From Pelomonas cellulosilytica (GTDB taxonomy: Bacteria > Pseudomonadota > Gammaproteobacteria > Burkholderiales > Burkholderiaceae_C), in the NCBI RefSeq assembly GCF_021353265.1, contig NZ_JAJTWU010000011.1, positions 62,001-126,000 on the forward strand: a stretch of DNA of 64,000 bases. Reading direction: 5' to 3'. Below the pieces are notes generated by a model that saw nothing but the letters and a program-made list of their open reading frames with translations, searched no databases and was not told the DNA's origin. Position 1 is the first letter of the stretch. Every line of letters begins with the position of its first letter. Below, piece by piece: positions 8,147-15,356 of the stretch. Both the position numbers and the translations under genes were made by a program.

Positions 8147-9409
8147 ATGAGCGAAACCACTTCCCCGAAGCGTGCGCTGGAGCACGCGCCCGTCCTCTTC
8201 CCGCGCAGTGAACGCGGCGAGCTGCTGGTCGGCGGCCAGCGGCTGTCGGTGCTGGCAGAGCGCGTCGGCCAGACGCCGTTCTACGCCTATGACCGCGGCC
8301 TGCTTCAACGTCGCATTGCCGAGTTGCGTGCCGCGCTGCCGCAAGGCATCGAACTGCACTACGCGATGAAGGCCAACCCGATGCCGGCGCTGGTGCAGCT
8401 GATGGCCGGTCTCGTGGATGGCATCGACGTGGCATCGGCCGGGGAGTTGCAGGTGGCGCTGAACGCCGGCTCCGACCCGCATGAAATCAGCTTCGCTGGG
8501 CCGGGCAAGCGCGACATCGAGCTGGGGCAGGCGGTGGCAGCCGGCGTGCTCGTCAACGTGGAGTCCGTGCGCGAACTGAAGGTGCTGGCAGCGGCGTCGC
8601 AGCGGCTGGGCCTGCCGGCCCGCGTCGCACTGCGCGTGAACCCTGACTTCGAGCTGAAGGGCTCGGGCATGCGCATGAGCGGCGGGCCCAAGCAGTTCGG
8701 CATTGACGCCGAGACGGTGCCCGACGTGCTGGCCCAGGTCGGCGCGCTGGCAGGCGATGGCGTGGCGTTCGAAGGTTTCCACCTGTTCGCCGGCTCGCAG
8801 AACCTGAAGGCCGAGGCGATCTGCGAGGCGCAGCAGAAGAGCTACGAGCTGGCCTTGCGCCTCGCCAAGGCTGCGCCTGCGCCGGTGAAGTTCCTGAACC
8901 TGGGCGGCGGTTTCGGTATCCCGTACTTCCCCGGCGAGAGCCGGCTTGACCTGGCGCCCATCGCGGCCAACCTGGCCGCGCTTCAGGCGCGGGCGAAGGT
9001 GGATCTGCCGGCGGCGAAGCTGGTCATCGAGTTGGGTCGTTACTTCGTCGGCGAGGCGGGCGTCTATGTCAGTCGCATCGTGGACCGCAAGGTGTCGCGC
9101 GGCCAGGTGTTCCTGGTGGCCGACGGCGGCCTGCACCACCACCTGTCGGCGTCAGGCAACTTCGGCCAGGTGCTGCGTAAGAACTACCCGGCATCCATTG
9201 AGCCGCAGGGGCGCGTCGAGACGGCCACGGAGCCGGCCAGCGTCGTCGGCCCGCTGTGCACGCCGCTGGACCTGCTGGCCGACCGCATGGACATGGCGCG
9301 CGGCAACGTGGGGGACCTGGCGGTCGTCTACCAGAGCGGCGCGTATGGGCGCAGCGCGAGCCCGGAGGGCTTCCTTGGGCATCCGGCCTGTGTGGAAGTG
9401 CTGGTCTAG
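8147..9409 (+). CDS. PLP-dependent decarboxylase, exosortase-A associated
   Basis: 420 aa alanine-racemase/ODC-fold (group IV) decarboxylase. The PLP Lys is in HYAMKANPMP (about residue 69), the glycine-rich phosphate loop is NLGGGFGIPY (about 250), ELGRYFVGEAGVY follows, and the active-site Cys of the partner subunit is in GPLCTPLDLL (about 370). This family resembles diaminopimelate and ornithine decarboxylases, but exosortase-linked members form their own clade and probably decarboxylate a different amino acid, perhaps on a carrier. Seven bases separate it from the ligase, so one transcript is likely. Substrate not deducible. Confidence 0.9.
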   Translation: MSETTSPKRALEHAPVLFPRSERGELLVGGQRLSVLAERVGQTPFYAYDRGLLQRRIAELRAALPQGIELHYAMKANPMPALVQLMAGLVDGIDVASAGELQVALNAGSDPHEISFAGPGKRDIELGQAVAAGVLVNVESVRELKVLAAASQRLGLPARVALRVNPDFELKGSGMRMSGGPKQFGIDAETVPDVLAQVGALAGDGVAFEGFHLFAGSQNLKAEAICEAQQKSYELALRLAKAAPAPVKFLNLGGGFGIPYFPGESRLDLAPIAANLAALQARAKVDLPAAKLVIELGRYFVGEAGVYVSRIVDRKVSRGQVFLVADGGLHHHLSASGNFGQVLRKNYPASIEPQGRVETATEPASVVGPLCTPLDLLADRMDMARGNVGDLAVVYQSGAYGRSASPEGFLGHPACVEVLV

Positions 9410-9411
9410 CA

Positions 9412-9443
9412 GCCGGCGCGACCGTACCGTCTGCTGCGCCGGC
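9412..9443. terminator. Hairpin between convergent genes, possible bidirectional terminator
   Basis: GCCGGCGC (9412-9419) pairs perfectly with GCGCCGGC (9436-9443) across a 16-base loop, exactly in the 35-base gap between the convergent PLP decarboxylase and bpt genes. No U-tract is present on either strand, so termination would have to be Rho-assisted or imperfect. Confidence 0.35.
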
Positions 9444-9444
9444 C

Positions 9445-10185
9445 CTAGGGTTCGACGGCGTCCGTCCAGACGCCGTTCTGCAGGATCTGGTGGGGCCTGA
9501 AGCCCGACTTGTAGGCCATCTTGGGGCTCTCTTCGATCCAGTAGCCTAGGTAGACGTGGCTGAGCTTCAGATCGCGCGCCTGCTGGATCTGCCACAGTAC
9601 GCCGTAGGTGCCGAAGCTGCCTTCCACGTCGGGGTCGTAGAAGGTGTAGACCGCCGACAGCCCGTCGCTGAGGATGTCGAGGATAGACACCATGCGCAGC
9701 GGCGAGCTGCCGTCCGGCAGCGTCTCGCGGAACTCCACGAGGCGAGAGTTGATGCGGCTTTGCAGCAGGAACTGCGTGTATTGGTCGACGCTGTCATGGT
9801 CCATGCCGCCGCCGCTGTGGCGGCCGGCCTGGTAGCGCAGGTAGAGGGCATAGTGCTCGGGCGAGTAGCCTAGGCGCATGACCTTGGCCTGCAGGTGGCG
9901 ATGCGTCTTCAGCGCCCGCTTCTGGCTGCGCGTGGGCTGGAAGGTGGCCACGGGTACGCGCAGCGCGATGCAGGCGCGGCATTGGTCGCAATAGGGGCGG
10001 TACGTGAACAGCCCGCTGCGGCGAAATCCGGCGGCCACGAGGTTGGAGTACGCGTCGGCGTGGATCAGGTGGCTGGGCGTCGCGACCTGCGAGCGCGCCT
10101 GGCGGCCCGGCACGTAGCTGCACGGATAGGCGGCCGTGGCGTAGAACTGGATCTGCGCAAGCGGCAGTTCTTTCGGGTGGGTCAC
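9445..10185 (-). CDS. bpt: Aspartate/glutamate leucyltransferase (Bpt)
   Basis: 246 aa. It transfers Leu from leucyl-tRNA to N-terminal Asp or Glu, making proteins substrates for ClpAP through the bacterial N-degron pathway. Seen: [14 protein letters not shown] near the N-terminus, the paired Cys motif [15 protein letters not shown] (about 65-80) typical of R-transferase family N-domains, and the C-terminal [19 protein letters not shown] signature. The GTG start at 10185 is chosen because it overlaps the aat stop by four bases (GTGA) and gives the usual length of about 250 aa; the frame continues upstream inside aat, but that is not coding. It forms a two-gene unit with aat. Confidence 0.93.
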   Translation of the reverse strand: MTHPKELPLAQIQFYATAAYPCSYVPGRQARSQVATPSHLIHADAYSNLVAAGFRRSGLFTYRPYCDQCRACIALRVPVATFQPTRSQKRALKTHRHLQAKVMRLGYSPEHYALYLRYQAGRHSGGGMDHDSVDQYTQFLLQSRINSRLVEFRETLPDGSSPLRMVSILDILSDGLSAVYTFYDPDVEGSFGTYGVLWQIQQARDLKLSHVYLGYWIEESPKMAYKSGFRPHQILQNGVWTDAVEP

Positions 10186-10913
10186 GTGGGGTCGAGAAGC
10201 CTGTGCCAGTGGTCTGAATGATAGGTCCAGGGCCCCGGTGATGGGTCCTCCACATGCGCGCCCAGGTGGGCTTCGAACACGTTTCGCGGGACTTCGGCGG
10301 CGCCCAGAGATGCGAGGTGACGCGTGTTTTGCTGGCAGTCGATCCATGGGATGTCGAAGCTGCGACACAGGCACACGAGCGCGCACAGCGCGATCTTGGA
10401 CGCGTCGGTGCGCCGCATGAACATCGACTCGCCGTAGAACATGCGGCCGAGGTTCACGCCGTACAGGCCGCCGGCCAGTTCGCCACCGATCCACGTCTCC
10501 ACGCTGTGCATGGCCGGCCAGGCCAGGTAGGCGGCTTGCAGCTCTGGGACGATCCAGGTGCCGCTTTGGCCCTCGCGGGGCGCGCTCGCGCAGGCGCGGA
10601 GCACGGCGGCGCGGTCGTGATCGATGCGGATCTCGCAGCCGGGCGTTGCGGCGAAGCGCTGCACCGTCTTGCGCAGCGATCGGGAGAGCTTGAAGTCGGC
10701 CGTCTTCAGCACCATGCGCGGGTCCGGCGCCCACCACAGCGGCGGCTGACCGGGGCTGTACCACGGGAAGATGCCGCGCCGGTAGGCGGCCGCCAGGCGC
10801 TCCGGCGTCAGCGTGCCGCCGGCGGCCAGCAGGCCGGGCGCGTCGGTGTCGGCGCCGAGCGCACGGCGGCTGGGCGGGAAGTCCAGCGAATCTTCATCCA
10901 GCCAGTCGATCAT
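10182..10913 (-). CDS. aat: Leucyl/phenylalanyl-tRNA-protein transferase
   Basis: 243 aa, the usual size. Aat adds Leu or Phe from aminoacyl-tRNA to N-terminal Lys or Arg, the other arm of the N-degron pathway. Signatures: [45 protein letters not shown] in the N-terminal third, VHSVETW-type motif [28 protein letters not shown], and the C-terminal [16 protein letters not shown]. It lies immediately upstream of bpt and overlaps it by four bases; 23 bases separate its start from the divergent ArsC-like gene, so the two promoters must be compressed or lie within coding sequence. Confidence 0.95.
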   Translation of the reverse strand: MIDWLDEDSLDFPPSRRALGADTDAPGLLAAGGTLTPERLAAAYRRGIFPWYSPGQPPLWWAPDPRMVLKTADFKLSRSLRKTVQRFAATPGCEIRIDHDRAAVLRACASAPREGQSGTWIVPELQAAYLAWPAMHSVETWIGGELAGGLYGVNLGRMFYGESMFMRRTDASKIALCALVCLCRSFDIPWIDCQQNTRHLASLGAAEVPRNVFEAHLGAHVEDPSPGPWTYHSDHWHRLLDPT

Positions 10914-10936
10914 GCGGACATGGTACGGTCGTCGCC

Positions 10937-11284
10937 ATGATCACCGTCTATGGCATCCCGAACTGCGACACCGTCAAGAAGGCCCGCACCTGGCTGGCCG
11001 ACCGCGGGCTGGAGGTCGTGTTCCACGATTTCAAGAAGCAGGGCGTTCCCGCCGAGCTGCTGCCGGCGTGGCTGCAGACCTTCGGGCGCGACAAGCTCAT
11101 CAATCGCACCGGCACGACCTGGCGCAAGCTGGACGACGCCGCCAAGGCCGCGGTCATTGACGATGCCAGCGCGATCTCGCTGATGCGGATGCTGCCCAGC
11201 GTCATCAAGCGCCCGGTCGTCCGCTGGCCGGATGGCCGCTGGACGCTCGGATTTAGTGCGCACGAGTTCGAGAAGAGTGCGTAG
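10937..11284 (+). CDS. ArsC/Spx-family (YffB-like) thioredoxin-fold protein
   Basis: 115 aa. Thioredoxin-like fold with the single N-terminal Cys in [16 protein letters not shown] and the conserved [15 protein letters not shown] and [11 protein letters not shown] segments, followed by the short C-terminal [17 protein letters not shown]. Proteins of this length and pattern are usually annotated as arsenate reductase family or YffB. Genuine ArsC arsenate reductases carry an additional Arg triad; no ars genes are near, so detoxification is not supported. Cytoplasmic, redox-related function probable. Confidence 0.85.
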   Translation: MITVYGIPNCDTVKKARTWLADRGLEVVFHDFKKQGVPAELLPAWLQTFGRDKLINRTGTTWRKLDDAAKAAVIDDASAISLMRMLPSVIKRPVVRWPDGRWTLGFSAHEFEKSA

Positions 11285-11352
11285 ACGCACCAAGTGGGTT
11301 CAATCTAATGTTTGAAGTGCGCGCCCATCACGGTGCGCAGTGCCTTCATTTC

Positions 11353-11367
11353 GGGCATTGAACTTGC
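11353..11367 (+). promoter_or_regulatory. Sigma-54-type promoter upstream of amt
   Basis: GGGCATT, then GAAC, then TTGC: GG at 11354-11355 and GC at 11366-11367 are separated by exactly ten bases, and nine of eleven informative positions agree with the TGGCACG-N4-TTGC consensus. The TTG start of amt is about 70 bases downstream. Nitrogen control of amt by NtrC and sigma-54 is common in proteobacteria. A possible activator site is the pair TGCGC/GCGCA at 11318-11322 and 11335-11339, but it does not match the NtrC spacing well. Confidence 0.55.
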
Positions 11368-11436
11368 GTTTCCGGTGCGTTCCGGTTCGGCCTGGTGCGT
11401 GGTGCGCGGGTCTGGAGCCGGTGGGCGGAGACATAG

Positions 11437-12642
11437 TTGGAGTCATCGATCAAGCAGGGCGCGGACGCGCTCTTCATCCTGTTGGGCGCCATCATGGTGC
11501 TCGCCATGCATGCGGGGTTTGCCTTCCTGGAGCTGGGCACCGTCCGCAAGAAGAACCAGGTCAATGCGCTGGTGAAGATTCTCGTGGACTTCGCCGTGTC
11601 GACGCTGGCGTATTTCCTCGTGGGTTATCTCGTCGCCTACGGCACGCACTTCTTCACCGGCGCCGAGACGCTGGCGCAGAAGAACGGCTACGAGTTGGTG
11701 AAGTTCTTCTTCCTGCTGACCTTCGCCGCGGCCATTCCGGCCATCGTGTCGGGCGGCATCGCCGAGCGCGCCCGCTTCGGCCCGCAGCTGGCCGCGACGT
11801 CCGTCATCGTCGGTTTCGTCTATCCCTTCTTCGAAGGCATCGCCTGGAACCAGGCGTTCGGCATCCAGGGCTGGCTGAAGGCTGTAACCGGCGCCGAGTT
11901 CCATGACTTCGCCGGCAGCGTCGTCGTGCATGCCGTGGGCGGCTGGATCGGCCTGGCCGCGGTGCTGCTGCTGGGCCCGCGGTTGAACCGGTACCGCAAG
12001 GATGGCGCGATGAGCGCCCATCCGCCGTCCAGCATCCCCTTCCTCGCCTTGGGCGCCTGGGTGCTGACGGTGGGCTGGTTCGGTTTCAACGTGATGAGCG
12101 CACAGACGCTGGAGAAGATGTCCGGCCTCGTCGCTGTCAACTCGCTGATGGCCATGGTTGGCGGCACGCTGGTGGCCGTGCTGCTGGGCCGCAACGACCC
12201 CGGCTTCGCCTACAACGGCCCGCTGGCCGGGCTCGTGGCCGTCTGCGCCGGGTCGGACGTCATGCATCCGCTGGGCGCCCTGGTGACGGGCGGCGTGGCG
12301 GGCTGGGTGTTCGTGCAGTTCTTCACTCTGACGCAGAACCGCTGGAAGATCGACGACGTGCTGGGCGTGTGGCCGTTGCACGGCCTGTGCGGGGCTTGGG
12401 GTGGTATCGCCTGCGGCATCTTCGGGCAGCGGGCGCTGGGGGGCATTGGCGGCGTCAGCTTCGGCGCACAGCTGGCCGGCACGCTGGGCGGTGTCGCCTG
12501 GGCGCTGGCGGGCGGCTTCGTCGTCTATGGCGCCATCAAGCGCATCACCGGCCTGCGGCTCGGCGCCGAGGAGGAGTTCGAGGGCGCCGACCTGTCCATC
12601 CACAAGATCGGCGCGACGCCCGACCGCGAGGTCAGCTGGTAA
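11437..12642 (+). CDS. amt: Ammonium transporter (Amt/MEP/Rh family)
   Basis: 401 aa with about eleven predicted membrane helices. The family signature is visible as ADALFILLGAIMVLAMHAGFAFLELG at the N-terminus, ARFGPQLAATSVIVGFVYPFFEGIAWN around residue 115, DFAGSVVVHAVGGWIGL (first pore His) and GVWPLHGLCGAWGGIACGIFG (second pore His). It forms a trimeric ammonium channel in the inner membrane. The start is a TTG at 11437 with GGAG eight bases upstream; no ATG precedes the first helix. No glnK gene is adjacent, which is unusual because amt is often paired with one. A perfect terminator follows at 12664. Confidence 0.93.
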   Translation: MESSIKQGADALFILLGAIMVLAMHAGFAFLELGTVRKKNQVNALVKILVDFAVSTLAYFLVGYLVAYGTHFFTGAETLAQKNGYELVKFFFLLTFAAAIPAIVSGGIAERARFGPQLAATSVIVGFVYPFFEGIAWNQAFGIQGWLKAVTGAEFHDFAGSVVVHAVGGWIGLAAVLLLGPRLNRYRKDGAMSAHPPSSIPFLALGAWVLTVGWFGFNVMSAQTLEKMSGLVAVNSLMAMVGGTLVAVLLGRNDPGFAYNGPLAGLVAVCAGSDVMHPLGALVTGGVAGWVFVQFFTLTQNRWKIDDVLGVWPLHGLCGAWGGIACGIFGQRALGGIGGVSFGAQLAGTLGGVAWALAGGFVVYGAIKRITGLRLGAEEEFEGADLSIHKIGATPDREVSW

Positions 12643-12663
12643 GCTGACTCGCGTCTCCGCAAC

Positions 12664-12687
12664 AAGGCCTCCGCGGGAGGCCTTTTT
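12664..12687 (+). terminator. Rho-independent terminator overlapping next gene's SD
   Basis: AAGGCCTCC (12664-12672) and GGAGGCCTT (12676-12684) form a perfect 9-bp stem with a three-base GCG loop, ending in a run of five T. It follows amt by 21 bases. The same 3' arm carries GGAGG (12676-12680), correctly placed nine bases before the ATG at 12690, so the hairpin also controls access to that gene's ribosome binding site. Confidence 0.8.
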
Positions 12688-12689
12688 CC

Positions 12690-13394
12690 ATGTTCACAGG
12701 CATAGTCCAGGGCGTCGCCCATGTCGACGCCATCGAGGCCCGCGAGGGCCTGCACACGCTGCACCTGAAGTTCCCCGAGGGCTTCGACGACGACCTGGCC
12801 ATCGGCGCCAGCGTATCCTGCGACGGCGTGTGCCTGACCGTCACCGAGCGTCCGGCGCCGGGTATCGCCAGCTTCGACGTGATGGCGCAGACGCTGAAGC
12901 TCACGACGCTGGGCGGCCTGTGGGTGGGCTCGGGGCTAAACGTGGAACGCGCGGCCCGTGAGGGCGTCGAGATCGGCGGGCATCCGCTGTCGGGCCATGT
13001 GGACGTGTCGGCCCGCATCGCCGAGATCCGCAAGCCCGACAACAACCACGTCATCCGCTTCGCTCTGCCCGCGCCGTGGATGCGCTACGTGTTCGCCAAG
13101 GGCTACATCGGCGTCAACGGTTGCAGCCTGACGGTGGCCGAGGCGCAGCGCGAGCGTGACGGCTCAGGCTGGTTCGAGGTGTGGCTTATTCCCGAGACGC
13201 TGCGCATGACGACCTTTGGCGACAAGGCCGTGGGCGATGCCGTGCATCTCGAGATTGAGCGCAGCACGCAGGTCGTCGTCGATACGGTGCGCGACGCGCT
13301 GGACGAGAAGCTGGGACCCCTACTGCCGGTGCTGGAAGCCATCGCGCGGGAGCGTGGCATCGAACTGACTCAGGTCACCCTTCCGAAGTCTTGA
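12690..13394 (+). CDS. ribE: Riboflavin synthase family protein (alpha chain, lumazine-binding)
   Basis: 234 aa with two lumazine-binding repeats. Repeat 1 runs from MFTGIVQGVA to about residue 95 and contains SCDGVCLTV (the Cys is kept) and TTLGGLWVGSGLNVERA; repeat 2 contains GGHPLSGHVDV and KGYIGVNGCSLTV. Riboflavin synthase dismutates two 6,7-dimethyl-8-ribityllumazine molecules to riboflavin. The protein is longer than the usual 200-215 aa, with an extra C-terminal helix. No ribB, ribH or FMN riboswitch is nearby, so it may be a second copy or a lumazine/flavin-binding relative. The start is fixed by GGAGG nine bases upstream, inside the terminator hairpin. Confidence 0.8.
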   Translation: MFTGIVQGVAHVDAIEAREGLHTLHLKFPEGFDDDLAIGASVSCDGVCLTVTERPAPGIASFDVMAQTLKLTTLGGLWVGSGLNVERAAREGVEIGGHPLSGHVDVSARIAEIRKPDNNHVIRFALPAPWMRYVFAKGYIGVNGCSLTVAEAQRERDGSGWFEVWLIPETLRMTTFGDKAVGDAVHLEIERSTQVVVDTVRDALDEKLGPLLPVLEAIARERGIELTQVTLPKS

Positions 13395-13455
13395 TGCTTT
13401 CTTGATGCCGCCCGCCGCGATCTTGTCGGCGGTTTGACGGCGCGATTTCCAGAAT

Positions 13456-13478
13456 CACCTCCATCGTCATTGGAGGTG
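13456..13478 (+). promoter_or_regulatory. Hairpin sequestering the RBS of the kdp operon
   Basis: CACCTCCA (13456-13463) and TGGAGGTG (13471-13478) form a perfect 8-bp stem with a seven-base loop. The 3' arm is the Shine-Dalgarno sequence GGAGG of the first ORF (start 13481). In the folded state the ribosome binding site would be closed. This resembles simple translational switches, such as RNA thermometers or protein-binding hairpins; the trigger is not evident. Confidence 0.5.
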
Positions 13479-13480
13479 TC

Positions 13481-13576
13481 ATGGACATCGTTTTTCTCGG
13501 TCTCGTCGCCGCGCTGGCGCTGCTAACGGGTCTCGCCGCCTGGGGCTGCGAGCGCCTGGCGGGGAGGAAGTCATGA
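13481..13576 (+). CDS. 31-aa membrane leader peptide upstream of kdpF
   Basis: ATG at 13481 preceded by GGAGGTGTC, a strong ribosome binding site. The 31 codons give [20 protein letters not shown], then [11 protein letters not shown]: one hydrophobic helix followed by a short basic tail, a typical small inner-membrane protein. Its stop overlaps the kdpF start (ATGA at 13573-13576), so translation is coupled. It is not KdpF itself, which follows. It could be an additional small Kdp subunit or a leader peptide for regulation. A dedicated RBS, overlap and membrane helix support it as a real gene. Confidence 0.6.
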   Translation: MDIVFLGLVAALALLTGLAAWGCERLAGRKS

Positions 13577-13665
13577 CCGGCTTCGAACTCGCCGCCGCGG
13601 TGCTCGTCGTCGGGCTGGTCGGTTATCTGTTCTGGGCGTTGCTGTTCCCGGAGGACTTGTCATGA
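13573..13665 (+). CDS. kdpF: KdpF, small subunit of potassium-transporting ATPase
   Basis: 30 aa: an acidic N-terminus (MTGFELAAA), a single membrane helix ([17 protein letters not shown]) and a short EDLS tail. It matches the KdpF pattern (a 25-30 aa helix ending in LLxPE) and sits immediately before kdpA, its expected place. KdpF stabilises the KdpABC complex in the inner membrane. It overlaps the upstream 31-aa ORF (ATGA) and the kdpA start (ATGA at 13662), so it is coupled on both sides. Confidence 0.85.
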   Translation: MTGFELAAAVLVVGLVGYLFWALLFPEDLS

Positions 13666-15356
13666 GTACCTCCGCGGGATTGCAGCTCTCGGCGTTCCTC
13701 GTCGTGCTGTTCGCGCTGGCCTGGCCACTGGCGCGCTGGGTCCACGCCGTCATGGACGGCCGCGTCGCCGCGCTGCGGCGCGCCGAGCGTCCGCTGCTCA
13801 AGCTGGCCGGCGTGGATGCCGAGTCCGAGCAGGGCTGGCTGGGCTACGCCCTCGGCCTGCTGGTGTTCAACCTGCTGGGCGTCCTCGCCGTGTATGCGCT
13901 GCAGCGCCTTCAGCCGTGGCTTCCCTGGAACCCGCAGCACTTCGGCGCCGTGTCGCCCGACTCGGCCTTCAACACGGCCGTCAGCTTCGTCACCAACACG
14001 AACTGGCAGGGCTATGGCGGCGAGACGACCATGAGCCACGGCACGCAGATGCTCGGCCTGACGGTGCAGAACTTCCTGTCCGCCGCCACCGGTATGGCCG
14101 TCGTCATGGCGCTGATGCGCGGCTTTGCGAGGCACAGCGTGCAGACGGTCGGCAACGTCTGGGCCGACCTGACTCGCGCGACGTTGTGGGTGCTGCTGCC
14201 GCTCTCCTTCGTCTTCGCGCTCGCGCTGGCGGGCCTCGGCGTCGTGCAGACGCTGTCGGCCAGCCAGCCGGTCGTGACGCTGGAGGGTGCGCAGCAGACG
14301 CTGTCCCTGGGCCCTGTCGCGTCTCAGCTCGCGATCAAGATGCTGGGCACGAATGGCGGCGGCTTCTTTAACGCGAACTCGGCCCACCCGTTCGAGAACC
14401 CGACGGTCGTGACCAACGCGCTGCAGATGCTGTCCATCTTCCTGATCCCGACGGCGCTGTGCTTCGTGCTGGGCCGCCAGGTCGGCGACATGCGGCAAGC
14501 CTGGGCGCTGCTGGGCGCGATGACGGTGATCTTCGTCGTGGCCGTCATCGCGACGACGGCGGCCGAGCAGGCCGGCAACCCAGTGCTGACCGCGCTGGGC
14601 GCGGACCCGGCGGGCGGCAACATGGAAGGCAAGGAGGTGCGCTTCGGCATTGACGCGTCGTCACTGTTCGCCGTCATCACGACGGCCGCCAGCTGCGGGG
14701 CCGTCAACGCGATGCACGATAGCTTCACGCCGCTGGGCGGCCTCGTGCCGCTGGTGATGATGCAGCTGGGTGAGGTCGTCTTCGGCGGCGTCGGCGCGGG
14801 CCTGTACGGCATGCTGGTGTTCGCGCTGCTGGCCGTCTTCGTGGCGGGCCTGATGATCGGTCGCACGCCGGAGTACGTCGGCAAGAAGATCGAGGCCTTC
14901 GACATGAAGATGGTGTCGCTGGCCATCCTGCTGACGCCGCTGGTCGTGCTGGCCGGCACCGCGCTGGCCGTCGTCACGGCGCCGGGCCGCGCCGGCATCG
15001 CCGCGCCGGGCGCTCACGGCTTCAGCGAGGTGCTGTACGCGCTGTCCTCCGTGGGCAACAACAACGGCAGCGCGTTCGCCGGCCTGTCGGCCAACACGCC
15101 GTTCTACAACCTGCTCACGGGGCTCGTGATGTGGGTCGGGCGTTTCGGTGTCATCGTGCCGGTGCTGGCGCTGGCCGGCTCGCTGGCGCGCAAGAAGCGC
15201 CTGGTAGCGGGCGAGGGCACGTTGCCCACGCACGGCCCGCTGTTCGTCGTCCTGCTCCTCGGCGTCGTGCTGCTGGTGGGCCTGTTGAACTACGTGCCGG
15301 CGTTGGCCCTGGGGCCGGTCGTCGAGCACTTCATCCTGTGGGGGGCTCAGCCATGA
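13662..15356 (+). CDS. kdpA: Potassium-transporting ATPase subunit KdpA
   Basis: 564 aa (E. coli 557). The potassium-binding channel subunit of the KdpFABC P-type ATPase, with about ten membrane helices and four selectivity loops. Filter segments visible: [14 protein letters not shown] (about residue 110), [20 protein letters not shown] (about 227), [19 protein letters not shown] (about 340) and [22 protein letters not shown] (about 465). Start ATG 13662 overlaps kdpF, with GGAGG inside kdpF; the stop overlaps kdpB (ATGA). High-affinity potassium uptake under potassium limitation. Confidence 0.97.
   Translation: MSTSAGLQLSAFLVVLFALAWPLARWVHAVMDGRVAALRRAERPLLKLAGVDAESEQGWLGYALGLLVFNLLGVLAVYALQRLQPWLPWNPQHFGAVSPDSAFNTAVSFVTNTNWQGYGGETTMSHGTQMLGLTVQNFLSAATGMAVVMALMRGFARHSVQTVGNVWADLTRATLWVLLPLSFVFALALAGLGVVQTLSASQPVVTLEGAQQTLSLGPVASQLAIKMLGTNGGGFFNANSAHPFENPTVVTNALQMLSIFLIPTALCFVLGRQVGDMRQAWALLGAMTVIFVVAVIATTAAEQAGNPVLTALGADPAGGNMEGKEVRFGIDASSLFAVITTAASCGAVNAMHDSFTPLGGLVPLVMMQLGEVVFGGVGAGLYGMLVFALLAVFVAGLMIGRTPEYVGKKIEAFDMKMVSLAILLTPLVVLAGTALAVVTAPGRAGIAAPGAHGFSEVLYALSSVGNNNGSAFAGLSANTPFYNLLTGLVMWVGRFGVIVPVLALAGSLARKKRLVAGEGTLPTHGPLFVVLLLGVVLLVGLLNYVPALALGPVVEHFILWGAQP

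Noticed and set aside
10937-11284. Arsenate resistance gene
   Set aside because: The protein has the ArsC-like fold but matches the short YffB type, and there are no arsB, arsR or acr3 genes nearby.
12600-12690. FMN riboswitch before the riboflavin-synthase-like gene
   Set aside because: The gap is under 50 bases and filled by the amt terminator; no RFN element can fit.
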